Shown: one piece after another, positions 43,788-54,369 of the stretch
Layout: each line of letters starts with the position of its first letter
How positions within the stretch are numbered: the first letter of the stretch is position 1
Source: Undaria pinnatifida
Taxonomy: Eukaryota; Sar; Phaeophyceae; Laminariales; Alariaceae
Assembly: GCA_012845835.1 (NCBI GenBank)
Contig: JABAKD010000023.1
Coordinates: 26,887,972 to 26,951,971 of the forward strand
DNA: 64,000 bases
Reading direction: 5' to 3'
Notes under the pieces: model-generated
What the model saw: the letters and a program-made list of their open reading frames with translations, nothing else
What the model was told of the DNA's origin: nothing
The model's database searches: none
Program-made: the position numbers and the translations under genes

Positions 43788-43975
43788 CCTTTAGAACCTC
43801 ATGTTCGTATTAAACTCTTGGCATTACTTTAAGCTTCAATTTATTTATAACTACAACTTATTTCGTCGAGTGCTACCCTTCCTCACCCAAAGAATGGGCG
43901 CCATGGAATGTCAAATTATGATCTTTAGAACCTCATATTCGTATTAAACTCTCGGCATTACTTTAAACTTCCAAT
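43788..43975. repeat. Short direct duplication
   Basis: CTTTAGAACCTCAT(G/A)TTCG and TATTAAACTCT(T/C)GGCATTA occur at 43790-43840 and 43920-43970. Confidence 0.85.
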
Positions 43976-44469
43976 GATGTCGAATCGAACAGCTACAATT
44001 TTTTCCCCTTTTCCTCGTCCGAGTGCCGCCCTGCCCTACCCGAAGCATGCCGGCGCCCATGCGGAGCCCTTGTAACCATCTAAAAAGGTGGACTACGGTG
44101 CTTCTAGGACATGTTTGTACTCCCTTTGCATAAATTCGCCATTTATGCTCCATCACACACTCTTGGCGTTTGAAGCCTACAAACGGTCCTTCTTGATATT
44201 TTGGAATTGATACATATTAGCATTCTATACTAATATATTTTCGGTCTATTTTTTATCTTCATTCATTCAGAATATAGTATTTTTCCATTAATATTTATCA
44301 TACGTCACATGAAAAAAAGGACAACGAAACGACAAACGTCAGCTAGCGGGCGAGGAAACAGCGTTGTGCAATGAGCTTTCCAACATATCTCTTGGCATTA
44401 TCAAGTCGCCATTATTAAAAATCATGTGCTCGTCTGCATCATCTGTAAAAAATTTTATCAACATCTTCC

Positions 44470-46860
44470 TTGTGCGAGCGTAGCGGGCGGCGTCAGCCGC
44501 CCGCGGAGCGGAGCCCTTGTAGTATATTACAAGTACCAACAACGCAGCTTGCAAAAATGAGTATTGACCTGAAATTCGTCGAACTCACGGCTGACGTCCT
44601 TGAAATATGTATATGTATACTTGTGATTTTTTTTTTCCTTTGGGCACATCTCTTCGTGTTCGCACCTTTGTCCCAAACGTCGGGTGGGGTGGGCACCATT
44701 CGACCGTCGGGCTCATGTTGCCGGAGGTTTGGGCGCGACCCGTGCAGTGTGTCGCGCGTGGCAAGCCTTTGGAACTTTTTTGGCCTTGGGCACATATAAG
44801 GCAAATCCCCGGGTTTCCGCAACATCCCCGGGGATTGAGTTTCTGCATCCCCTATCCCCGCGTACGTACGTAAGGTTTGGATGCAATCCGGGCTTTCTCC
44901 TCGTAGAGGGTACACGTTTCATTCCCTCTTTTTGCACAGAGCAATACGCTACGATCCTGCCGCCCAGCAGCAGTCCAGCCTCCTAGCAGCAGCAGCCTGC
45001 AACTCTATGCGCGTGCTGCTGCTGTTGTAGTAGCTGATTTTTTTATCGGAGCGTGGCGTTGGTCACTCCACCATACCCCATATTTCTGGTGTGCTGCCGC
45101 TTCGGGCGCATCTCCATTGCATGTCCATAGATCGCGTCAATTTTGGCGGTAATATAATATACGTTTTGGTTGTAATAAATATACAAACCCATCCTTACAT
45201 TTAAGTCCAAAGAGGCAATATTTCTTCGTACTACATACGTACCAGAGGGGTATTGTTTTGTGTCGGAGATTTTGCTCACGCCACAGATGACAGGTACAAA
45301 ACATGAGGACGGCACAACGCTACGTGTACAACCCTACCGCACAGCAGCAGTAGTGGGACACATCATGCACATGCGCGTGGCGAGTTCTCGCTATGCTGAG
45401 GCGAGTTGCTTTCGTCTCCGCGAGGGGACGATTTTGAATCGGACGACGATCGAAACAATCCAGCGTAATTTTTCTTGACTCTAAAAAGCAAACAACAGTG
45501 GATGTAGGGGCTAATGGCACCACGCTACGATCCTGCTGCCCAGCAGCGGTCCAGCCCCCTAGCATCAGCAGCCTGCAACCCTATGCGCGTGTGGCTGCTG
45601 TTGTTTGATCGGAGCGTGCCATTTGTCACCCCACCATACTCCATATTTCCGCTGTGCTGCCGCTTCGTGCGCATCTCCATTGCATGTCCATAGGTCGCGT
45701 CAATTTTGGCGGTAGTATAGGAACCTTTTAAATACTAATTTATATACCACCCCACCTTTACATTTACGTCCAAATAGACTGTATTTTTACGTACATAACA
45801 GAATGTTATGGGTCGGAGATTTTGCTCACACCACAGATGACAGGGACCAGACAACATGAGGACAGCACAACGCTTCGTGTGTACAACCTTGCCGCACAGC
45901 AGCAGTAGTAGGATACATCATGTATGTGCGCGTGGCGAGTCCTCGCTATGCTGAGGCGAGTTGCTTTCGTCTCCACGAGGGGACGATTTTGGATCGGACG
46001 ACGATCAAAACAATCCGGCGTAATTTTTCTTGACTCTAAAAAGCAAACAGCAGTGGATATAGGAGCTGATGCTCCATGAGAAAGGGCTTCTCCGTCTCAG
46101 CGACAACAGAAGCCCTACAGTTTCTCATTCCGCGCACTCTCTGCGACGAACTGGTGGTGAAGGGGGATGATTGCGCATCCTGGCGTGTATCACTCGTCGT
46201 GAAGTTCAATATCTGGCTCATCAACAAGACACGAAGAGTACTTATTCTGAAATTGATTATTTCCATACGAAACAGGAAACAAAGATAATCATCAAAACCA
46301 CGATAGAAAGACGGCGCACGGAACAACTGCTGATTTTGTTTTTTTTGCCGGTTGAACATCCACCTATCGATTTGTTTTTGTTTTTTTTTATCCTCCGACG
46401 GATGGGCAAAAATAAAGCTTTAGCTCACCACACTTCCATGTATTTTCATACGCGTCGTGTGTCGACTTAACTCAGTTGCTTTCGCAGCCCAACGCTAGCT
46501 GGCGCACCCTTCGGGTCCCATTGTCGACCTTCTATTTTTTACCACGCAAATTTTACTGCATAAGAGTCGCCCGTATAAAAAGTCCGCATCGTACGAGTAC
46601 TACTGGCGCTGGACACGTACTCATGGGATTACCACTTATTATTTACGGTTCTCCACCACGACGGGGAGAGAGCGAACCGTACCCGGGAGGGCGCCTCCCC
46701 ACACTCCGCTTTTCGAGCTGCGGACAAGAGCATAGTTTTCACTACCACCGGGTACATCTTATTTGCCCACAGACGGTCAGATGTTGGATGCTTGGGTTTC
46801 GTTCTTGTGCCACTCCCTTAGGCACTTCCCGGAGGGGAACCTTGTATTTTTTATAAAATG
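44470..46860 (+). repeat. Large inverted repeat, left arm
   Basis: Matches the reverse complement of 54370-56870. From outside in: GC-rich hairpin (44472-44520), the ATGAGTATTGA module (44556), a GTTCGCACCTTTGTCCCAAA block, a CTACGATCCTGC block, two tandem ~530-570 bp units (about 44945-45505 and 45525-46040, each ending with an AATTTTTCTTGACTCTAAAA word), then ACTGGCGCTGGACACGTACT and GCCCACAGACGGTCAGATGT. Identity is high by eye, roughly nine bases in ten. No transposase is recognised in the arm. Confidence 0.9.
44472..44520. repeat. GC-rich hairpin repeat, copy 3 (reverse orientation)
   Basis: GCGAGCGTAGCGGGCGGC-GTCA-GCCGCCCGCGGAG, the reverse complement of the copies at 56814 and 56992. 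It forms the outer edge of the left inverted-repeat arm. Confidence 0.9.
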
Positions 46861-47215
46861 GGCAGGCCTGCCTTCGGAAAACAACTATAGACTGCACTCT
46901 AAGACGTACAGCTTGTATATCTTCGCCAGTGACAGGTTGCTGTTGTAGTACACGTACCCTCACCTCGAATCCCGCGGCGAAAAATCGGCACTCTTCATCT
47001 GTCTGCGGAAAGAAGAACGGGCCGACTTCAGGGGTGTTGTTGATCGCGTCGACGACCTTCCACATGATGGCAAAAACCGTGGACACTGCTGTGAAACGCC
47101 AAACCTCGGTGCGATATCCAGGTAGGAACCCCCCGCCAGTATTCGAACACGTGGCCAATCCGCTACCCCCCAAAAAACCCTCCACAGACAAAATCGCCCT
47201 CTGGAGGGCATTCAC
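46742..47215 (-). CDS. Hypothetical ORF, 157 aa, crossing the inner edge of the left arm
   Basis: Minus-strand frame of mixed composition: VEGFLGGSGLATCSNTGGGF, WRFTAVSTVFAIMWKVVDAI, PFFFPQTDEECRFFAAGFE and VLQQQPVTGEDIQAVRLRV. It looks more protein-like than most frames here. Its last ~40 codons lie within the inverted-repeat arm, and the opposite arm has an 8-base insertion that breaks the same frame. I do not recognise the family. It could be the remnant gene of the element that made the arms, or chance. Confidence 0.35.
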   Translation of the reverse strand: MNALQRAILSVEGFLGGSGLATCSNTGGGFLPGYRTEVWRFTAVSTVFAIMWKVVDAINNTPEVGPFFFPQTDEECRFFAAGFEVRVRVLQQQPVTGEDIQAVRLRVQSIVVFRRQACPFYKKYKVPLREVPKGVAQERNPSIQHLTVCGQIRCTRW

Positions 47216-47680
47216 ACTCCAGAGCTTGAAAATGAAGCCCTCTGCAGGAGGTCTATAGTTTCCGTATCCTCTGGAGCCTGTTACACTGAACGTATAGCTT
47301 GTAGAGCTTGAATGGTATCACCCTCTAGAGGACGTGGGGAAATTCGATACGCTGGGGAGTCCAGTAAGACTACAACCCTCTAGGGGGTTAAAAAAGACGC
47401 CCTCTGCTGTAGGTAAACATGTTGGCATCCTCTGGTGGCCTTTACACCGACATTTTCCTGTAGAGCGTGACTTCTATCGCCCTCTGGAGGATGTAGAGCA
47501 ATGCGATACGCTGCGGAGGCCAGTAAGACTACAACCCCCTAGAGAGTTACACAAAACGTCCTCTGCAGGGGGTGGATTTGCGTGCATCCTCTGTAGTCTT
47601 CAGCATATAACCTTCTACGAAAGGCCATCAAATGTGAGATGCTCTCGTGATGCCTTGGCATGTTTCCCTCCAGAGGGTGA
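47195..47680. repeat. CCCTCT/AGAGGG motif cluster with a ~175-bp duplication
   Basis: About a dozen CCTCT words, several as near-palindromes (CCCTCTGGAGGG at 47199, CCCTCTAGAGGA at 47322, CCCTCCAGAGGG at 47668), recur every 30-60 bp. Within this, GATACGCTG(C/G)GGAG..CCAGTAAGACTACAACC occurs at about 47345 and 47508. No ORF is implied. Confidence 0.8.
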
Positions 47681-49100
47681 CTGGCACATACCCTGTGCAA
47701 TGCTTCAGTAATTGCTGTAGCTTGTGGTGGGGATCTTACCGACGTTCTTCCAGAGGCTTTTTTCGCAAGGCCTTCACCGCGTGCGACAGCAAAGGACCCC
47801 TGTGCCTGGTACCGCGCTACATCATCAGTGAGTATTCTTACCTGTTATGAGGGGAGCCTTTTCAGCGTGTGTTCCGAGTTCGGAGAAACAGGTAGTACAG
47901 CAGTAGGTGTATACGTATCATGTGTGTACTGCAAAAAGAAATGAAGAGTTTGTACGTGAATATGGCACCGTCTCTCCTCGCCCACCCCGACGCGCAATGG
48001 TGATGCTGTACAGTAGTAGTTCTGAAGATCGTGACCAACCCAAGCTCGGTATGGCAGCGGCAGACAAGACGGATATCATTAAGATACAACGGACACAGCT
48101 ATTCGAAAACTCCGTTCCGAATAAAAAGGCAGGAAATTTTTAATTTCTCCGACTTTACACCAACGTGCATACAGCAGGATACACTACCCCCCTAGGTATC
48201 ATACCGTACCTGGTACGTACCAGGTACAGATTAACTTGACACCGGATGGTATCCTCCACTTCCCGCCCTCTGCCTTCTCGGGGTCAGAGCTGGGTAGGTA
48301 CTACATGCCGCAGGCCGCGATAGCCCAAGGGGTGAATTTGAAACTTCAGTTTGGCCCCGCTTTCAAAAACCATTTTTTTTTTATGCCACGAAACCCCGAT
48401 TTTCGGAACTGCAAGAGTCGCTTTCGCCAACTCGCAATCATAATCGCCGGCGGTCAGCGATGACAGACGACATGAACGCCCCCGTCGGCTTTAATCATGA
48501 GAGAAGATGGATTCGGAACGCTGTGGACGAGCCCGTGGAGTGGGGCCTAAGCGCCGATAAATCGACATACAAGGACGGGCGCGCAACTTGTGTGCGATGA
48601 CCCCATTTTTGGAACGGACAGGAGGCCTCGCTGTCCAGCACACAATACGTTGAGGGCATCGGACCGACGCAGCAGCGATGGGCGACTGGCATCAGCGCCA
48701 ATGGCAGACATCCCACGGTGAGATTATGTCAATGTCAACTTTCGCGTAGCAGGGCAACGCATAATAGCTTGGAGCTGACCGCGTCGTAGGCCTCCCGAGT
48801 CGTCCATCCAGGTGGCTATTAGTACCAGATATCACGGTATGTTTGTTGTTGTTCTCACATATGTATATGTACCCGCTGTTATCGTGGAGCAGCAGAGGTG
48901 TTTGTCTTGTATCATGACATTTTTGTAGTATTAATAGATCGAAAGGACAGGGAGAATCCCTTCACCCAGTGACCTTTCCCTGGACCCGCACCAGCATAGT
49001 AGTCAGTGCTGTTGCGCTCTTTCCTTCGAGATGCAAAAAGACCCACATACCTGCTAGGTGTCTGGTACCTCATCTCGTAAAAGTAAAAAAATAAACTAGA
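47681..49100. other. No gene seen
   Basis: Mixed unique sequence with short frames only. Simple features are a GGTACC-rich patch at 48200-48230 and short T runs. Confidence 0.4.
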
Positions 49101-49385
49101 GTTAAAACCGTGAAAACCTACTGCTACTGATGTGCGTACATATACCACAGCAGTTTTATAGTTTCCGCGCACAGACAGACTATAAACAGCATAACCCTGT
49201 TGACCCTCGTGCAAGCTATTGTACACTGCTGTACTTCCAAGAGGAGTCGCCGACCTGTATCCTTAATGAAGACACACACACCCGGTGATACGTGGGATCG
49301 GAGCATCACACACAGCTTGCAACGATGAGCTTCGACAAAATCTTAATCTTCGATCTCACAGCTGGAGTGTATTTTAATTTTAATG
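49100..49385 (+). repeat. Direct repeat copy with ATGAGCTTCGA module
   Basis: From TTTCCGCGCACAGA through CCTGTTGACC, CCGACCTGTATCCTTAATGA and ACACACAGCTTGCAA to ATGAGCTTCGACAAAATC. It matches 53108-53310 in the same orientation. The ATG at 49325 opens a 29-codon frame (MSFDKILIFDLTAGVYFNFN..). Confidence 0.8.
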
Positions 49386-49679
49386 ATGAACCACAGCAGC
49401 AGTACAAGTTTTAATATAAAATATGGACCGACGGGCGGAATTTTGAATTTTGATTCTTCAAATATGCGTGCATCAGACAGATCAGAACTCTATTTCGTAC
49501 CAGGTATATCGTTATCTAGATCTGTGGAGGCAAATAGATTCCTGGTTGTATCATCTACAATACCTGTATCATGTTTGCGGGATAGGGATCTTTATGGCAC
49601 AGCTCTTGTGAAAAAGTTTGCCGGGTGCGATCTGTATGAGGATACGCCTGTTGCGATACATTTCATGACGGAAACATAG
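49383..49679 (+). CDS. Hypothetical ORF, 98 aa
   Basis: Directly downstream of the ATGAGCTTCGA module, in another frame: NIKYGPTGGILNFDSSNMRA, YFVPGISLSRSVEANRFLVV and LYGTALVKKFAGCDLYEDTP. It has mixed composition and a plausible small globular protein. I do not recognise it and there is no second copy near 53.3 kb. Chance is possible. Confidence 0.3.
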   Translation: MMNHSSSTSFNIKYGPTGGILNFDSSNMRASDRSELYFVPGISLSRSVEANRFLVVSSTIPVSCLRDRDLYGTALVKKFAGCDLYEDTPVAIHFMTET

Positions 49680-50029
49680 GATTCAGATCATCTACTACTG
49701 CTGTACTGCTGTAGATCGTGATCTGTCCAATGTGTGAAGCTTTGAGTTTGCTACTTTCTCTTTTTTTTTACACTTCTACGTTTCAGATTCTGGACAAGCC
49801 GTGCTCACAGGTGTCGTCCCTTCTCCCCCCCGGTTCTTGCCTTCAATTTTTATCGCGCATAGGGTTCAGCAATCCCACTGCTCGTCGATTTTTCATCGAG
49901 TGTTGCTAACTCACGCTCTCGCGCTTTCCGCAAGTCAATTTGGGCACAAGAAAAGGTCCCGACGAATTTATGCGAGAACCATTACTGACACAAGATAACA
50001 CACCCCGGTGACAACATTTTGGGATTTGA

Positions 50030-50300
50030 AAATATTATCACCGGGTGTGGTATCCTGTGGGGGGTGTGATATCTTGGGTACCCCGGGTGATAAAGTGCAG
50101 CTCGCAGGGAGCCCAAGGGGTGTGTGATAAACCAGGGGGTGTGATAGGACGTCCGAACACCCACAAGGTGTGTCTGGGGGTGTGATAAATGAGAGGGGGT
50201 GATAAAAAGGGGGTGTGATAGCACCTCCGAACACCCACAGGGTGTGCTTGGGGGTGTGATAACAGCGGGTGTGATAACAGTTGAACCGCCGCTGCCGCAC
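50030..50300. repeat. GGGTGTGATA-based degenerate repeat
   Basis: More than ten GGGTGTGATA(A/G) words, some arranged with AACACCCACA.GGTGTG(T/C)(T/C)TGGGGG every ~70 bp. Minus-strand frames show Tyr-His-Thr-Pro repeats. A few GGTGATA words continue to 50830. Confidence 0.88.
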
Positions 50301-51169
50301 ACTTGAAGGGGTGTGGTATGCCTGCACGAACACTTGCAGCCGCCCCGCACTCTTGCTGTAGGTACGACCTACTTGTGATACCGGGTTTTGGTAAAACAAA
50401 GGGGCCCAACCTAGGTGACGAAGCTCCTTAGCGCATGACCTCGGCGATGACTCAACACCCTCAACGCCGAAGAAAGTTTTAAACAAAATATGGGCTTGGA
50501 TTGGAGCATAAAAAAATAAAATATACCCAAATCGAAGGTACCTCGCCCGATATGATACGAGGCGGTGGCTGCGCCATCCGTCCTGCCCCCACACAAAAAT
50601 GGGCTGCTGCTACCTACCTCGCTATCGGTACGACCAAAAAAGAGTTACGCATAGACACCACGACCAAAAATCAAAGCCACAAACCACAAATCTACACTAC
50701 GATATCACCGTGGTGTGTTGTTATCTTATATACACCGGGTGATAAATCGATGGTTTGTCAGAAACGCCCAAAATTATCACCGGGGTTCTTACCCTGTGGG
50801 CGGGTTGATTTCTTATGTACGGGTGATATCTTGTGTCAGTTACGGTGTGCACTCGGCAGGGCTCGTACTCACGAAACTGACCATATGCCAGGCTCGAGGA
50901 TAACCTGATACGCCACCGGGGCGACCGTTTTTTTTTCACATACTGTACTGATCTATATGCAGGGACACTTTGTCCCGCGGTATCGGTTTACTCCAAAAAC
51001 AGCAGAACCTTTGCTTTATTACCTGTTGTATCCGGTGTGGCTCGAACAGCGCTGCAGAAGTGAAGTAATCAGGCGACACCATCCAATCGTTTTGTTTCCG
51101 TTTTTCCAGGACTATGTCCTGTAGGGTACGTACTGTACCATACCCGGTGTATTTGCCCCCCGGGTATTA

Positions 51170-51610
51170 CCTACAAAGAGCATATGTAGGTTCTGTGCGA
51201 CATTCATACCCGTGCCCGAAGCTTCTGCGAGTTCTGCACCACATTCATACCCGTATACTCAGAACTTGGGTAATCTCGGTACGCCCGTGGCCCCAATACC
51301 TAGGGTAAGGGTACAGCATTTTTATACCAGCCCGGAACTCCCGTGAGTTACGTACGCCCGTGCCACAAAAACTGGAACCTCTGCGAGTTCTGCATGACGT
51401 TCATACCCATAACTGGAACTTCTGTAAGTTCTGTACGCCCCGTGCCACAATACCCGGGGTGCGGGTTCAACATTTTTCGCATCGGCGCAACAACTTCTGT
51501 GAGTTCTGCAGGCTCGTGGCACAATGCCCGGAACTTCTGTGAGATCTGTGACACTTCCATACATGTACCCGAAACTTCTGGAAGTTCTGTAAGACTCCCA
51601 TACCCTTGCC
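51170..51610. repeat. Degenerate ~55-65 bp repeat (ACTTCTG.GAGTTCTG)
   Basis: About seven units share AACTTCTG(C/T)GAGTTCTG followed by a CATTCATACCC or (C/G)TACGCCCGTGCC block. Both strands stay partly open, which explains the overlapping frames here. Confidence 0.85.
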
Positions 51611-52554
51611 CCGAATCCCTAAACCCTACAGAATATTACCTTGCCTTTTTTCTACTGTAAAAAGTATCCCACAATAGTTCCAAGTAATATGTCCCTATGA
51701 CACTCGTATAAAAACTGGAAGCAGATCCAAAGGCAAGTAAGCGGTACTCGTGCAGAATACAAAAACAACAGGCAGTTGCTTGAGGGGCTCTGCATGAGAG
51801 CCCGTTCGAGGTAAACACATGAGGTGATAATATTCACCGAATACCGTATACCGGCACGCGCACCAATAGCAGGTGTTGCTGATTAGTTGAAAAAAAATAC
51901 CAAATGCTACATGACACCAAGACCAACATCGTCATTCAGCAATTCAGTCTTATATCTACCCCTCCATGCACAGACACACTTATGTTCTTGAGCCCGTCAC
52001 ACGCAGACACAAGTATATAAATGGCCAACTCTACCACTCACTTTTAGAGTCGTACGATGCCAAGTATGTGAACGCAATTTTTTTTTTCGCCCTTCATCCC
52101 ATTTATTTTCGTCGCACTTCTATCGTGCTCTCTCCCAGTGAGTAACTAAGATCCGGGGTTACATAGGGGCCCTTCTCCCGCCTACCCACGGTACGTGCCT
52201 TCGTTTTCTCCGGGAGAAGAATTCAGCATTTTCTTCCGTCGTCGACTCGCGTCGAATTATGCCTACCCACGCTGCTAGGCGCTCTCAGCAGTTGACATTA
52301 TTTTTTTTTGCTTTTTTGCAACTATACTCAAAACCTCACCAGGGTAGGAATCGAAGATAAGGACCAACGCTAGTATCATTCGAGGGTAACCACTAGACCA
52401 TCGGGGCGACCGGCTATTTAGTATATACAACATTTACATTAAAATAACATCACGTAAAAAAAAAATTGCTCCCACCTACCTCACAGTTTATCTTTGAAAT
52501 ATAGGGCATCTGGATCTAACACGCAAGATGGATATTTCGCTCGCATCCACCTCC
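51611..52554. other. No gene seen
   Basis: Includes a tRNA-like minus-strand patch at 52345-52412 (ATGGTCTAGTGGTTAC, then TTCGATTCC). I could not fold it into a full tRNA. Otherwise short frames and T runs only. Confidence 0.4.
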
Positions 52555-53030
52555 GTTTCCTCGCGTACACCCCCCCACACCCCCACCACACACCCCTCCA
52601 CCGCCGTCCCACCAAAAAATCACCTCGCCGCCCCCCCACCCCCCACACGCACACCAAACCACCGTCCCCTTCCTCCGCTGCCCCACCTAAAATCAAAATC
52701 TGCCAGAATAATAAACACTACCCGATAGGTGACATGACCTGTTTACCTAGTCTTCAAGTTCAAATTAACCTTCCCCCCCCCCTCCTTCCCCGCCACCCCC
52801 ACCATCGCCTAGACCTAGCACCACGCGTACAGTAAGTATGTATGCGACCTAAAACTTTTGGACCCCCCCCCCCCCGCGCGCCCCCTCTGCGAGGGTCTAT
52901 GGCCATGCGACTACGGCCATGCACAAACCGTACACCCCCCCTCCCCCGCCCCCTTTCTTTTCAACCCTCCGCCCCCCCCCCCCCCCCTCCCCCCCTTCAA
53001 AACTCCGCCCTCCCCTCGCCGGTTATACGA
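52555..53030. repeat. C-rich (polypyrimidine) tract
   Basis: Long runs of C and CCCCACC-type words, with C13-C16 runs near 52864 and 52974. Pro/His-rich frames on the plus strand and Gly-rich frames on the minus strand are composition artefacts. Confidence 0.9.
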
Positions 53031-53107
53031 CTTACAGAATATGCATGCTAAACTAATGCATCCCTTCCACAGCCGTCAGATTTTGTGTCCCCCTGAAAAA
53101 AGGGTTT

Positions 53108-53310
53108 TAGAGTTTCCGCCCACAGATTGATTAGCATCACCCTGTTGACCGTGGTACAAGCCTCACTGCAGTTCTAAAGGAAGTCCCCGACCTATATTCT
53201 TAATGAGGACACACACCCAGTAATACGCGCGATCGGAGTATCACACACAGCTTGCAAAGATGAGTTTCGACAAAATCTTCGATCTCATAACTGAAGTTAT
53301 TCTATTTCTA
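53108..53310 (+). repeat. Direct repeat copy with ATGAGTTTCGA module
   Basis: Partner of 49100-49385, containing CCCTGTTGACCGTGG, CCCGACCTATATTCTTAATG, ACACACAGCTTGCAAAG and ATGAGTTTCGACAAAATCTT (53260). The frame from the ATG begins MSFDKIFDLITEV. Confidence 0.8.
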
Positions 53311-54087
53311 CAATATACTTCGAAGAATACCCTTATAACACGCACGGGGCCGACCACTGTGCCAAACTGCGAATTGCAAGTCTGCCTTTAAAAGGGTAGT
53401 TTAAGGATGGTGTTTCGCTCCTTCACTCGCACGGTTGATAGTTTACCGGGCTCGGCTATAGCGCGTGCTGGCTGGCCCCGGCGGCGAAACCCTGTACCCT
53501 TATGCGATATGATAAAAGCTGTACAGCTCATCTAATACATACGATGACGCAGATCCGACCCATCGTTCTTCAGCTGAGAAAGGCCACGGTTTCTTCCGGG
53601 ACAGTGTCGGGGCAGCTGCCGATGTTTAGGTGCATTGGTAGGATTAAACGGAAATTAGCAGGCGTTTCCCACGCTGCACCACACTTCCCCGCATATGCCG
53701 GCTGTATTGTGCATGCGTCTTCTCAGCCTCAGGCCAACAGTGCAACCCCACACCGTAGAGCGCAGTGAAAGGGTTACTACGCCGAGTCGCCGTTTATCCT
53801 CCCTTGACCACTGGCCTCGAATACCCTACGCCTCTGCAAGCGTGTTTCGTTTGCGCATCGAATGTGCTAAACACCACATCATCGTAACTCGAAGCCGGTT
53901 TTGTCTTGTCCTCCTTACGCGCTTGGTGAATCCGTTGTGTCTCGTCTTTAGGATGATTGAGAAGGTGGTTTGGATAACATTCACGGCGTGGGTCCAGTCA
54001 ACCTTGCACAATAGAGTCCAGCCGGTGTTGATGACCAAGATGCCGTGTGGACGTTCTGCCCTTATATCCCCGGTGAGTGCATTTTAT
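53311..54087 (+). other. No recognised gene
   Basis: Includes a 159-codon frame (53695-54174) and an 88-codon frame, both of mixed composition without motifs I know. Their 3' part runs into the repeated GACGTCAGCCGTGAG module, which argues against a conserved gene. Confidence 0.4.
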
Positions 54088-54180
54088 AAAAAATATTTCA
54101 AGGACGTCAGCCGTGAGTTCGACGAATTTCGGGTCAATACTCATCTTTGCAAGCTGCGTTGTTGGTGCTTGTAATATACT
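54088..54180 (-). repeat. ATGAGTATTGA module, inner-border copy
   Basis: On the minus strand, CAAGCACCAACAACGCAGC and TTGCAAAG, then ATGAGTATTGACCCGAAATT and CGTCGAACTCACGGCTGACG. The short frame begins MSIDPKFVELTADVLEIFF. The same module is at 44556 (+), 56778 (-) and, lacking its start, 57480 (+). Confidence 0.85.
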
Positions 54181-54369
54181 ATATGCGTCGGTTTTTTAGT
54201 GGGAGGGGTCCTATTTTTTGTCCACTATAATGGTTAATGTTGGTATTTTTACTTTAGGTGGGGAACTTTGAGCTAGATCTAGTATCATATTTATTTTATA
54301 AATTTAATAGTGTAGTTTCCACTATACTGCTCTTATCATATGTATGATATGTGGTTTATTTTGCTTTTT

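Noticed and set aside
50000-50594. 208-aa protein with YHTP repeats
   Set aside because: Result of the GGGTGTGATA repeat; parallel frames exist in the same stretch.
52345-52412. tRNA gene on the minus strand
   Set aside because: A-box-like and T-loop-like words are present, but T-stem and acceptor stem do not pair.
52481-53130. Proline-rich proteins
   Set aside because: Translations of the C-rich tract, open in several frames.
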